Positions 37,552-49,431 of a stretch of 64,000 bases of DNA are shown one piece after another. This stretch comes from Mytilus californianus (taxonomy: Eukaryota; Mollusca; Bivalvia; Mytilida; Mytilidae). The stretch covers positions 138,805,635 through 138,869,634 of the forward strand of contig NW_026262668.1 in the NCBI RefSeq assembly GCF_021869535.1, written 5' to 3'. The notes below the pieces were generated by a model. That model searched no databases. It was not told where the DNA came from and worked only from the letters and a program-made list of their open reading frames with translations. The first letter of the stretch is position 1. The number at the start of each line of letters is the position of its first letter. Made by a program: the position numbers and the translations under genes.

Positions 37552-37980
37552 GTGAGTACATTTGTGATTTGATTTGATTTTTGGTGTTTAAACACCACTT
37601 TTAAGCACCGCTTTTGGGCTATTTCGTGGCGGCCAGTTTTTATTGGTGGAGGAAGCCGGAGTGCCCGGAGAAAACCACCGACCTTCGATAGGAAAACTGG
37701 CAATCCTAGTCAATTAAGATTGGAGTCAAGTGCACCTGCACGAGCGGGGTTCGAACTCACAACCTCAGTGTTGACTGGCTAGTGATTACAGTAGTAACTA
37801 CTTAGACCACTCGGCCACCGAGGCCCCGAGTACATTTGTGATATTATGCGGAGCACACTTATGATTATTGTTGAGTACATCTGTGATTACATGCTGATCA
37901 TACTTGTGATTACATTGTGAGTATACTTGTTTTACATGTTGAGTATACTTGCAGTTACATGGTTAGTACATTTAATATGA
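37543..37980 (+). repeat. about 23-bp tandem repeat seeded at the exon 6 donor, split by a SINE
   Basis: The exon end and donor, attacgtggtgagtacatttg, is the first unit. After the SINE the units gagtacatttgtgatattat, gagtacatctgtgattacat, gatcatacttgtgattacat and gagtatacttgcagttacat follow at 22-24 bp, about seven in all. Some copies keep GTGAGT-like donor sequence. Confidence 0.75.
37569..37827 (-). mobile_element. tRNA-derived SINE inserted next to the exon 6 donor
   Basis: Minus-strand reading: a tRNA-like head with A box tggccgagtggtctaag and B box gagttcgaacccc, a central block ttttctccgggcactccggc plus ttcctccacc, which resembles the conserved core of metazoan SINEs, and a 3' end with gtgtttaaacacc and ATCAA-rich tail. 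gagtacatttgtgat flanks it on both sides (37554-37568 and 37828-37842), a 15-bp target duplication. Caution: this 15-mer also matches the local tandem unit. Confidence 0.85.
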
Positions 37981-38448
37981 TACTCACCTTTAATCAATTT
38001 TCTGACCAATGGATTGTGATGAAAGATATGAAGGATGTTCATTTATTCATAGTAAGTTTAAACAAATAAAGTCAACAGGAGAAGTTCCTACCGGTACAGA
38101 AAATAATTTCTGCATGAAATGATTACCAAGTTGGTATACTGAGTGGATCAGTGGGTAGGTGAAAAATCTGTACCCCTCCCCAACAAGCCAGCATCAGTGG
38201 GTAGGTAGAAAAGTGTTTACCCCTCCCCAACTACCCATTACCTAGATGAACATGAGATGATTGCAATCTAGATTTCCCAGACAGAGACAGGTAATAAATT
38301 ATTCATCATGCAAAGATGACCAGTCCTGTCTAAATTAAAGTCACCTGAATATAAAAGTGATGGACAAACTGGTATCTGATACTTTGATGTGAAAATATTT
38401 AACTTCACTGCAAATAGATTATTATTCAATAGATGGGATTATTTTTTG
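37981..38448. other. intron 6, part
   Basis: AT-rich intron; a short duplication of tacccctccccaac and gatcagtgggtaggt around 38145-38230. Nothing else recognised. Confidence 0.65.
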
Positions 38449-39450
38449 TTTTTATATGACCGCAAAATGCGGTCGTATATTGGTATGCAATGGCGGCGTT
38501 GTTGGCGTCGTCGTCGTTGTCGTCCGAAGACACATTGGTTTTCACACTCTAACTTTAATTTAAGTGAATGGATCTCTATGAAATTTTACCATAAGATTCA
38601 ATACCACAAAAGGAAGGTTGGGATTGATTTTTGGGGTTATGGTACCAACAGTAAAGGAATTAGGGGTCAAAAGGGGGCCAAAATTAAGCATTTTTGTAAC
38701 TTCCAGACATAACTTGTGTGTTAGTGTATGGATCTCTCTGACATTGTACCACAAGGTTCCATATCACAAAGGAAATGCTGAGATTGATTTGGGGGGTAAT
38801 TGCCTCGAAATTTTAGGAATTAGGGGCCAAAAAGGGGCAAAAAACAAGCATTTTTCTAGTTTCAGGACAATAACTTGTGTGTAAGTGTATGGATCTTTCT
38901 GAAATTGTACTACAAGGTTCCATATCACAAAAGAAAAGCTGGAATTGAGTTTGGGGGTAATTGCCCAAAAGGTTTAGGAAAAAGGGGCCAAAAATAAGCA
39001 TTTTTCTAGTTTCCAGACAATAACTTGTGTTCAAGTGTATGGATCTCTCTGGAATTGTACTGCATGGTACCATACCACAAAGGGAAGTCTGGGATTGAGT
39101 TTGGGGTGATGAATCATAAGGGGGTTCAAAAAATTGGGGGGGGGGGGGGTGGATTTTTTTTTTTTTTTATTTCCTTTTTTTTTCTTTAAAATTTTCCATT
39201 TTAAATTGGTTATTTCTGATTTATATATAAAAGCAAATAATAATGATATGGTTTGAATAGGTAAATTAAAAAAATTTAAGTTCTTAGACCACATTCATTC
39301 TGTGTCAGAAACCTATGTTGTGTCAAATATTTAATCACAATTCAAATTCAGTGCTGTATCAAGCTTGAATGTTGAGTCCATACTTGCCCGAACTGTTCAG
39401 GGTTGGACCTCTGCGGTCATATCAAGCTGCACCCAGCGGAGCATTTTATT
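38449..39450 (+). mobile_element. dispersed element R4, copy 1 (four internal repeats)
   Basis: Starts with the hairpin gaccgcaaaatgcggtc, then a GTCGTC-rich stretch and cgtccgaagacacattggtt. Four internal units follow, each with gtatggatctctctga and tagggg-ccaaaa, spaced about 150-162 bp. A G-run and T-run lie near 39140-39170. It ends gacctctgcggtca-atcaagctgc and cagcggagcattttatt. ATACGACCG-type sequence lies inverted near both ends. Antisense frames (repeated ISERSIHLHTS) are repeat shadows. Confidence 0.75.
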
Positions 39451-39454
39451 GTTT

Positions 39455-40928
39455 TTTGAAGTAAACCAACAATCATCATGTATTGTTATATTTACCTTTT
39501 AACTGCTAATTAATTTCCTTATTTACATATAATGTGAAATAGAATGCTGTAATTCACTGGTCCCCACAATACAATATTACATTAAGAGATAAAACATTAC
39601 AGGGTTCATTGCCCAAAGATTTCCCAAATCAAAATATAATTACAGGAAGAAAAGATATATTTATTGTCTGTCACATAGAACATTTCTTGTTAATGAATGT
39701 CAACATCTTCATTACAACATAAATTCCCATCATTTTGCACTTTAATAAGCTTACAACCTCAATACACCATAAGAAGGGAGATAACTCCAGCTCAAATAGA
39801 ATTAATTAAAGAATTGACAAACAGTTATTGAAGTATTGATTAAAAAATAACAAGACTTTGGGTGGATAATAATATAGATAACAAGAGAAATTATATATGT
39901 CAATGTGAATGATTTGTAGATAACTAGTTGGAACTCTTCCTGAGTAAAATTAATGTGCTAAACTATTGTAAAAGTGTTAATGTTTTGAAGGTTTGAAAAT
40001 TAGTACACTGAAAAAAATAGTAAAATACATATGATATTATAAATAAATAGATAAGTACCCTTAAAAATACTATAATACTATAGAATAGGGACACAATGAA
40101 AATTAATTTGTTTCTAGTGGTTCCATTTTGGATTTTCCATATTTGAAAAAAAAAGGTTCAGTAAACATTGCTCTTTTGATATCTTATTCAGTCAGCAAGC
40201 TGACTATTTAGGACAACCAGAAATGAGCTTAAAATAGTTCTTGAATAGTATGCACTGATCACTTTGCAAAATTACACAAAAAAACAGTGACAGTTATTGT
40301 TTGTGGCTTCCATTTATTGTTTGTTTTTAATGTTATAAATGTGTAAAATTGTGACCTCAACCTGGTCTAGACAGACCAATTACAATTGTGTATTTTTATT
40401 ATCTGATCTGTCAAGAAAATTGTGTCCTTCATTCATAAAGCAAATAATTAATGGGGCCAGCAATTCTAAACAATGTACATCATTTACATAGAATTAAATA
40501 TGGCTGGTGGACTCTGTTAAACAGTAACTAATTGAAGCCTAATTATCTCTTAAATTCTATCTCCAAAACATTATATGTTGGTAAACCTTTTGTATGTGTT
40601 GTTTAAATGTGTGTGTGTGTGTGTGTCTGAAAGTCACAAAATCTCTTATTGTTTACACAAAGAAGAATAAATTTTGACAGAGTCACTGCAATTTTATGTT
40701 GTTGCTATTTTCCATGGTAGCAACAGATCTGCAGAGCAGCCACTCCAACCTTCCTTTTATGAACTTATTTCCAGAATCATGAATCTGACTATGAAATTAT
40801 ATTTGAAGAAAGTTGATTCCCTAGCTGTGAAAAAAACCAACAATGAAACCTAGGTAGACATATATGTCTGGATGTTTTCAATGTTAAGTTTCTCTCTAAT
40901 ACTTTACATCTCGTTGCTTTCAAACAAT
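39455..40928. other. intron 6, part
   Basis: AT-rich intron; a (GT)n microsatellite at about 40605-40626. Nothing else recognised. Confidence 0.7.
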
Positions 40929-40930
40929 CT

Positions 40931-40995
40931 CTGTGGTTTTGTGGTAGCATGTATGCCTAGACTGCCAGAAGTCACAGGTTCAATCCCTGCTTGTT
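40931..40995 (+). repeat. tRNA-like sequence, probable SINE head
   Basis: ctgtggttttgtggtagcat resembles an A-box region and acaggttcaatccctgc a B box, about 50 bp apart, as in a Gly/Ala-type tRNA-derived SINE head. The stem pairing is poor, so this is not a functional tRNA. It directly precedes R1 copy 2. Confidence 0.4.
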
Positions 40996-41016
40996 CTATA
41001 TTTAAGACTTATAAAA

Positions 41017-41530
41017 ATAAGAAGATGTGTTATGAATGCCAATGAGACAACTCTCCATAAGAAACCACACGACTCAGATATTAACAACTATAGGTCACTG
41101 TACTGCCTTCAACAATGAGTAAAACCCATACCGCATAATCAGCTATAAAAGGCCCCGAAATGACAAATGTAAAACAATTCAAACAAGAAAACTAACGGCC
41201 TGATTTATGAACAAAATAATGAACGAAAAACAAATATGATATACAGCAACAAACGATAACCACTGAATAACAGTCTCGAGACTTGGGACAGGCACATACA
41301 GAATGTGGCGGGGTTAAACTAGTTTGAAGGCGCCAACCCTCCCCTAACTTGGAATAGTGGTGTAACACTACAACATAAGAACAAACTATAAAAATCAGTT
41401 GAAAAGGGCTTAAGTCATCAGATGGATACAAAACAGAAATACATCTAGCAAAAACACAGAGTGGATGTGGCAGGGTACTTATACAACTCCACAACACAAA
41501 GACACTAAATACAGATCTGAGAGTATTTGA
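41017..41530 (+). repeat. dispersed repeat R1, copy 2
   Basis: The most complete copy: aagaagatgtgttatgaatg, ccaatgagacaactctccat, gctataaaaggccccgaaat, gacttgggacaggcacatac, agaatgtggcggggttaaac, ending near aaatacagatctgag. The antisense 125-codon frame is a repeat shadow. Confidence 0.8.
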
Positions 41531-41720
41531 ATATTTGTATTTGCTCCTTTGCTGCAATGCAAGCATCATTTACTAGAAAAGACTGGTCAATGTGAACTTG
41601 CATTTCAAAATTCCAGCTCATTGTGTTGGTAACTTTTAAAGCATGGTTCATTGTATGTTTGTCTGAATCATCACCTACAACCGTTCCTCCATTGATATAA
41701 TTTTCTTTGAGAATATAACA
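41530..41720 (-). pseudogene. protein-like fragment of unknown origin, minus strand
   Basis: Minus-strand frame containing ENYINGGTVVGDDSDKHTMN and then HALKVTNTMSWNFEMQVHID, followed by QSFLVNDACIAAKEQ. Non-repetitive composition, unlike the surrounding repeats. It is bounded by R1 on one side and a minisatellite on the other, with no convincing splice sites. I do not recognise the family; a remnant of a retrocopy or of an inserted element is possible, as is chance. Confidence 0.25.
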
Positions 41721-41784
41721 CATTACAGATGATGTATTCTTATATTTAAACCTGTTTAAAGTGTCATAGAAAGTAGTTAAATTG

Positions 41785-42090
41785 TTCATGATTTAAACTG
41801 TCTCAAGTGTCATAGAAAGTGCATGATTTAAATCTGTTTAAAGTGTCATAGAAAGTAATTAAATGGTTTATGATTTAAACCTGTTTAAGTAGTTAAATGG
41901 TTCATGATTTAAACCTGTTTAAGTAGTTAAATGGTTCATGATTTAAACCTGTTTAAGTAGTTAAATGGTTCATGATTTAAACCTGTTTGAGTAGTTAAAT
42001 GGTTCATGATTTAAAACTGTTAAAATTGTCATAGAAAGTGCTTGATTTAAAGCTGTTTAAAGTTTCATAGAAAGTAGTTCATGGTTTAAA
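41785..42090. repeat. about 34-bp minisatellite
   Basis: The unit gtttaagtagttaaatggtt plus catgatttaaacct is regular from about 41880 to 42015. Longer, related units with gtgtcatagaaagt lie on both sides. Confidence 0.9.
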
Positions 42091-42094
42091 GAAA

Positions 42095-44040
42095 TTCAAT
42101 GATGATAACTGCAATTCAAAATGACAAATTGCTTCAAACTGAAGGTATCAAAATTTGGTTAATTATGCAGGAATTTCGATAGGATTTTTTTAAATATTGT
42201 AAAAAGTAATGTTCATTACTAAGTTATACTATAGATCATATTGACAAGAAAAACGGTAATTCACCATGCATGTTAGATATCCATCAAATAGGAAAAATTT
42301 TAATTTAAAATGCCAAAAAATTATTATGCACTTTCCATTTACATATATAGTAATGTTTTGAATAATTTATTGACTTGGAGTCTTGAAAACTGAATACTTT
42401 ATACAGCCTACACATGTTAACTATTAAGTATCACAAAGGAGAAACCAACATTTTCAAAATCTTTTTTGCTGAACATGCAATTTCAAAAGTTTAATGTATT
42501 AAATTTTCAATTCCAGTTTAAAAAAATCTTATTTTCATACTTATCTTCAATTTTGCAATAAATGCAATTTTTGTCTTTGCCTCGACATTTTATGAAGGGG
42601 AGATTTCGGTATACTGTTTCTGATGGCAGTGTAGACAATTTGTTAAAAGTTGTGATTAGTTACTTTAAAGGGTACCACTAATGGTTAGTCAATGATATTT
42701 GGTATGCAGTTGTATTAGCATTAACACAGATCATTTCCATGGCAATTGTTTGGCCCTGCCCTAAGTCATGGTTTATTGACTTTGAAGCTTTTGCATGGTT
42801 TTGGATGTTAAAGATTGTGATTAGGTCAGTTTAAGGGGAACTACTAAGTGCAAGTTAATGATATTTTGTGTGCAATTGTATTAGCATAGGCTTATTTACA
42901 AACAAGTTTAAGATTATAATAAACAATTAATTTCCCCATAGGCGACAATGATAGCCTTTTTCGAGATACAGACTTTAGAAAGCTGATTTTTTTTAACGAA
43001 ACCTTGCTTGAATTAAAGAAAAGTTATTAGGACAGTATTTTTTGGTCCAAAAAAATATAGGTTCGCGTTGCTTTTCTTAGCGTAATTTGTACTTATCTCC
43101 CATGCCTATCAATTTTGCACTTAAAAATACGTGTCTCATCCTAGCGTTTAAAAGACATCTCAGTTCCGTTAGGGCTAAGGAAAATAATTTATTTGGCCTT
43201 TGGTATAATGCAGAATGCACGAAGTCTCTAATTACAAAAAATAACGGGCGCACATATCAACCAATCAGGATTAGCTATACTCTTAATTCTGAATACCATG
43301 TTATGCTCATAAAATGGCTGCGCCCATAAAATCTAATGGTGTATTGTAACCTTAACTCTAATTTGAAACTACTAAATGCACACATATGAAAAGTGTGTCA
43401 CCTATCTTCAGTAGAATAAAAAGTAAAAAGCTATTGGACATTGTTACCCCTGACTGGTGAAATAATCAACCCTCACTCAATACAGTACAAGACATCAATT
43501 ATCTTATACAACTCATTGGAAATTTATCTGAACTTGTTTTTTTGTCATAAATAATCTATAAACAACATATAGGACATTATATCTCCTTGACTAGTAGCAT
43601 GATTAAATACATAGTGACAGGTATCCCTATTTACAACACCTTATATGGTTTTATACTTGAACCAAACAGAGGAATCGTAGGATGTAAACATGTTCATCTG
43701 TATAATCATATAAACTTTATGATGAATAAAATGGATGTTAAACCACAGATAATCCAAGGAAACTAAAATTTTCTACCATATTTTTTGCCCCTTTATAATG
43801 AAGTAATGGCTTATACATGAGTATTTCCATATTTGAATGCATGTTCAAAATAATCTAAGGCAAGGGTGTCTAGGGGTTTATCATAGTGTCAGGCTACCAT
43901 AATATAGTCAAAAGTAGGAGATAAACTAGGACATAAAAATATGAAGCAAAAGTCCTTATGAGTCATGCCATTATAATCAAGACCAGGAGAGTCAATCTGC
44001 TATAATTAGGTAAAGGAAAGTCCATCCATCACACTGAAGC
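42095..44040. other. intron 6, part
   Basis: AT-rich intron. ggtcagtttaaggggaacta-type sequence recurs imperfectly near 42660 and 42825. An 80-codon frame at 43087-43329 is in somewhat GC-richer sequence but has no recognised domain or splice sites. Confidence 0.6.
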
Positions 44041-44340
44041 AAAAAATGATTCAACTAAAATACTAAACACCAAGGTAAATTTAAAAATGATCCAACTAAA
44101 ATACTAAACTCCCAAGGTAAATTTAAAAATGATTCAACTAAAATACTAAACTCCCAAGGTAAATTTAAAAATGATTCAACTAAAATACTAAACTCCCAAG
44201 GTAAATTTAAAAATGATTCTACTAAAATACTTAACTCCAAGTTAAATTTAAAAATGATTCAACTAAAATACTAAACTCCCAAGGTAAAAATGGGGAAGTC
44301 GATAAAACCTGACAAATTCAAAAGCTCTACTATTTTTAAT
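44040..44340 (+). repeat. R2 fragment with internal 42-bp minisatellite
   Basis: tgattcaactaaaatactaa plus actcccaaggtaaatttaaaaa repeats about six times (44046-44290). It then continues into single-copy R2 sequence (ggggaagtcgataaaacctg, aaattcaaaagctc). The repeated block is the R2 5' end, single in the copies at 8729 and 24343. Confidence 0.8.
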
Positions 44341-44394
44341 CAACCAATGGAATCATTTTTTTCAAGAAATATGTAAAAGGCAGTCAAGCGATTA

Positions 44395-45380
44395 CAGGTA
44401 GTTCAGCTATCACAATGTAGCCATAGACAGCCAAGCTATCACAATGAAACCATAGACAACCAAGCTATCACAATGAAGCTATAGACAGCCAAGCTATCAC
44501 AATGTAGCCATAGACAGCCAAACTACCACAATGAAGCTATAGACAGCCAAGCTATCACAATGAAGCTATAGACAGCCAAGCTATCACAATGTAGCCATAG
44601 ACAGGCAAGCTATCACAATGAAAATATAGACAGCCAAGCTATCACAATGAAGCTATAGACAGCCAAGCTATCACAATGATGCAATAGATAGCCAAGCTAT
44701 CACAATGTAACCATAGACAGCCAAGCTATCACAATGAAGCCATAGACAGCCAAGCTATCACAATGAAGCCATAGACAGCCAAGCTATCACAATGGAGCCA
44801 TAGACACCCAAGCTATCACAATGGAGCTATAGACAGCCAAGCTATCACAATGTAACCATAGACAGCCAAGCTATCACAATGAAGCTATAGACAGCCAAGC
44901 TATCACAATCTAACCATAGACAGCCAAGCTATCACAATGAGGCCATAGACAGCCAAGCTATCACAACATAATCATAGACAGCCAAGCTATCACAATGGAG
45001 CTATAGACAGCCAAGCGATCACAATGAAGCCATAGACAACCAAACTGTCACAATGGAGGTATAGACAACCAAGCTATCACAATGAAGCCATAGACAGCCA
45101 AGCTATCACAATGGTGCCATAGACAGCCAAGCTATCACAATGAAGCCATAGACAGCCAAGCTATCACAATGAAGCCATAGACAGCCAAGCTATCACAATT
45201 GAGCCATAGACAGCCAAGCTATCACAATGGAGCTATAGACAGCCAAGCTATAAAAATGAAGCTATAGACAGCCAAGCTATCACAATTTAGCCATAGACAG
45301 CCAAGCTATCACAATGAAGCCATAGACAGCCAAGCTATCACAATGGAGCTATAGACAGCCAAGCTATCACAATGTAGGCA
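44395..45380. repeat. 29-bp minisatellite, about 34 copies
   Basis: The unit agccaagctatcacaatgaa plus gccatagac, with variants gctatagac, gtagcc and gtaacc. About 1 kb. Non-coding. Confidence 0.95.
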
Positions 45381-45479
45381 AATAGGGAATATAACATTTA
45401 TGCAAGGATTCCTAACAGATTCAAGGGTGAAAGTCAAGCTATTATAAGAAAGCTATAGAGAGAACAGCAATTTAAATAA

Positions 45480-46440
45480 AGTCTCATGTAGTCTACCTAT
45501 CCCAGAAAAGTCACAGGGAAACAAGTTATCACAGAAAAGCCACATGGAAACAAGTTATCACAGAAAAGCCACCATGAAACAAGCTATTACAGAAAAGTCA
45601 TAGGGAATCAAGTTATCACAGAAAAGTCACAGGGAATCATGTTATCCCAGAAAAGCTGTAGAGAATCATGTTATCACAGAAAAGCCATAGGGAAACAAGT
45701 CTTCCCAAAAAATCCACAGGGAAACAAGTCATCCGAGAAAAGCCACAAGGAAACAAGTCATCCCAGAAAAGCCACAGGGAAGCAAGTCATCCCAGAAAAG
45801 CCACAAGGAAACAAGTCATCCCAGAAAAGCCACAGGGAATCATGTCATCCCAGAAAAGCCACAGGAAAACAAGTCATCCCAGAAAAGTCACAGGGAATCA
45901 TGTCATCCCAGAAAAGCCATAGGGAATCTTGTTATCACAGAAAAGCCATAGGGAAACAAGTCATCCCAAAAAAGCCACAGGGAAACAAGTCATCCTAGAA
46001 AAGCCACAGGAAAACATATTATCACAATTTTTCCAAAGAAAGTCAAGCAATCACAGAAAAGCTACAGTGAAAAAAGCTATCACAATGAAGTCTTGTGTAA
46101 TTCAGCTGTCACAATGATGCCAAAGGAAGTCAAGCTATTACAATTAAGTCACAGGGAACCATGTTATCACAGAAAAGCCACAATGAAACAAGCTATTACA
46201 ATAATGTGAAAGGGAGTTGAGCTATCACAATATAGTCACAAGGAACCATGTTATCACAGAAAAGCCACAATGAAACAAGCTATTACAATAGTATGAAAGG
46301 AAGTTGAGCTATCACAATATAGTCACAAGGAACCATGTTATCACAGAAAGCCACGATGAAACAAGCTATTACAATAGTTTGAAAGGGAGTTGTATTATCA
46401 CAATATAGTCACAAGGAACCATGTTATCACAGAAAAGCCA
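45480..46440. repeat. 30-bp minisatellite grading into a longer-period array
   Basis: The unit cagaaaagccacagggaaac plus aagtcatccc (30 bp) occupies 45500-46030. From 46100 longer units of about 87 bp combine aaccatgttatcacagaaaa, gccacaatgaaacaagctat and gagctatcacaatatagtca, mixing motifs of this and the preceding array. 30 being a multiple of 3 explains the 119-codon frame; no start context or splice sites support a gene. Confidence 0.9.
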
Positions 46441-46444
46441 CAAA

Positions 46445-49381
46445 AAGATTTTTAAACATCCTACTTAGTCAAGTTTTAAGATTATTCAATAACTCTTTCT
46501 CCTGGTGTGCTTTACACCACCAAACTTGATAAAGATTTCACAATGTACTCTAGTTAAAAAAAATGTACTTTAATGGTTAAAGGTTTTCTGGACTTATAGA
46601 ATCAATGATTGATGTTGTTAGAATTGAGTTGACAAAATCAGCTATAGTTTGTTTGATAGTTATAAATATGACCCATAATCATTAAAGGGGACTACAATTT
46701 CTGATCAATCTTGTGAATGGTTCTGATTAAAAGGTTATAAAGATCAATTTAGTAACGGGATAAGATGAGGAAATTTGACCATTTTAGGAATGATTTCATA
46801 GTAATTACTGGGTTTGTTAGATTGATTTTAGGCTTAGTTTTTTATTTAATCAATATTGGCCATTAAATTGAGGACTTTGGTGGTAGAGTCATCATACTTA
46901 ATTGACAATTTTTGTGACTAAGGTAAAATGACCATCATCTTTATTGACTATTCTATAAACGTATCTGAATGATCATTTGGTTGGAAAATTTATCCATTAA
47001 AAAAACTTTATACCAGTTTTACTGTTAGGTTTATAAGGAATTCTGATACAAGTGAATACATTTGACATTGTCTGGTCATAAAACGTTTGTAACATATTGG
47101 TGTTTTTTCTATGCAGAATCTATAGAAGATTGGAGGAGTGTTTTTAGACATTTTATTTTTTGATGCATACTTTACTTTGTAACAGATGGAACTTTTGGTG
47201 GGGGAATTTATTGGAATTTGCAAATGTTGATTTTTTTATGTATATTTAACTGTACATATATGATAAAATTGCTTAACTTCTGCACAGATGTTATTATGCT
47301 AGTTTTATTAAAAAAAAATAAGGGACATTAAAAATAGAAAAGATGTTGGTTAAAAAAAAAAGCTGAGTCAATCTGAAATATGAATTTGTACTGGAATTAA
47401 AATATGAAACAACGATATGTATTTTGGAAGTAAACAAGTTATTGGTACTATCTTCATTCGTTGTTTAAAGGTAACAGATGGGCAGTTTAAGTTAAAATAT
47501 GGTGAGCATCACTCAGAGAAAAACTGTACTGAAAATAAGTGATCTTCATTTAGAAATGGGGCAGATGTTGTATAAGATTGTCAATTTGTATTGATTTCAC
47601 ATGATTATTGATTTTCCATGATTTAATATTAATAAGTGAAAATCTTAAATGCTGTTTATTAACCGAAAAAATGAAAATTTCATTTCAACACTGAAAGAAG
47701 TCATTTTCTTTGTAAATGGCTGAAAAGGAAATGATGAACAGGTAAAAAAGAGATGAAAGGAAACACACCTGGTGAAGTGTAATCAGGGGATGAATTGTAA
47801 TCACTTTCAGGGTTAATTGGGAGTTATAACAGGATATAGAATAGTACTGATAACCCTCAATGTATACTCAATTCTAATGAGTATGATGCTGCCAGGCCTG
47901 CATTTTTCACATATTGGACAGTGAAGTTTTCGTGATCCTTGTAAAAGATTTCCTGGCTTTAAGGGGAATTAGTATTAATTACTTGTGAGTTGTATACCTG
48001 TAAGGGAACAGTAATTACTGTGTACCAGTGAAGAGACAGGTTATCAGCATCACAACTAATCATTCCCAGCTTCAGGGCTTTACATTTTTGTTTTATTTGG
48101 ACTATTGTGACAGAATTGTAACTAACATGTACAAATATCGGTGACAAATGTTAACAAGTGATAGCTCATGAACATCTGGGAGCAAAACTAACTTTAGTCA
48201 CAAATTTGAGACAAACTTCATGATAGTTGATCAAGCAACTATTGACTGTAGAAAGAATTTCTGCCCTGTACAGAATATCATATGTACTGGGTTGACGTAG
48301 GCCACCTGGAGTGTTGGTTTGGTTAAATATTTGGAATGTATAGTACTGACTGATCAAGTTCTCTACATGTATTAGAAAGTAGGTTAAAACATACAGAGAT
48401 TAAACTGATGCCAGGGATCACCATAGTTGTGCAGTACAATTTATTATTGGATGTGCTTATTAGTACATTATATAAGTTCCATATAGTACATGAGACTTGT
48501 ATTTCTACATGTCATGATGTGGTTCAACAGTATGGATGTTTGAGATAACAGGAGTAGACTTGAGGATTATAAAAACCTGGGGAGACTGGAGATTAATTTA
48601 CCTCAAATGAACCTTAACATTGTTGACCTGAGATGACCAGATAAATTTAGATAACAACCAGATTTTATAATCTTTTATAACTTAACTAGAATTGATTTCC
48701 ATTGTAGGAAGTCTCTTAAGCAGGAATTATCCATAAGATTTTTTTTTCCAAATAAATATCTTGCAATGTAATGTTAGGTTACTGTACAAGTTAATTAGAA
48801 AAAAAGTAAAATTCCAACATTTAATTAAGATTTTGTCTGTAGGCATTTTAGGATTTTATGATATTAAGGGTATTTAAAAATCTATATTTGTGATGTTGAA
48901 GGATATAAAAAAAAATTTCAAGTATTTACACAATGTATTGAATAAAAAAGCTTGTGAATAGAAAATTCAAATATCTCTTAATAAAGTGAGTTTGCTCTCA
49001 GCCTATAGACATTTAAATTTTCACAAAAAAGGAGTTGAATGAAAAGAAATATAGATTAGATCTGTACACTAGTCTGTATAATCAGCAGGACTGTTACATC
49101 ATTCAAAAGATATCTTGTAATACGAGCCAAAATAAAATACCTTTGGTTTTTAGTATCAATCTTAAGTTTTGCTATCAAGGATCGGAAAATAAATATTGGC
49201 TGAGAATTTAATAGTGATTCACTAGTGCAGGATGATAAATGTTTAACAGGTAGAAACAAACTTGTTGTATAAAGTGTGAGTGAATTTTTTTGGTATTTAA
49301 ACACTATGTAAATTCAGTGTGTGTATGTCGTGAACGGAATTTTATATCACCCATCCTTCTGTGTTATTTTTTGTTCGACAG
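46445..49381. other. intron 6, part
   Basis: 2.9 kb of AT-rich intron without recognised features until the pyrimidine-rich acceptor ttattttttgttcgacag at 49364-49381, immediately upstream of exon N. A promoter for an alternative transcript could lie here, but I see no clear core element. Confidence 0.6.
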
Positions 49382-49431
49382 TTGACAATTAAGTTGGAAT
49401 TTATTCATATTAATTTATTCGGAGATGTAAT

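Noticed and set aside
37740-37827. A functional tRNA gene (Ser/Leu-like, minus strand)
   Set aside because: The A and B boxes are present, but the sequence continues into a SINE core and tail with flanking duplications, so it is a SINE head.
38389-39294. Small plus- and minus-strand frames with recurring ISERSIHLHTS
   Set aside because: They lie in the internal repeats of element R4 and recur identically in copy 2.
40931-40995. A functional tRNA gene (Gly/Ala-like)
   Set aside because: B box acceptable, but the acceptor and anticodon stems pair poorly.
43087-43329. 80-codon frame in slightly GC-richer DNA
   Set aside because: No recognised domain, and no acceptor or donor in phase with the host gene.
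45639-45998. 119-codon basic repetitive protein
   Set aside because: Translation of the 30-bp minisatellite, with no splice sites or start context and an equally open frame alongside it.
44395-46440. CRISPR-like regular 29-30 bp repeats
   Set aside because: The units are directly adjacent with no unique spacers, the DNA is clearly eukaryotic, and no cas-like genes exist. These are minisatellites.
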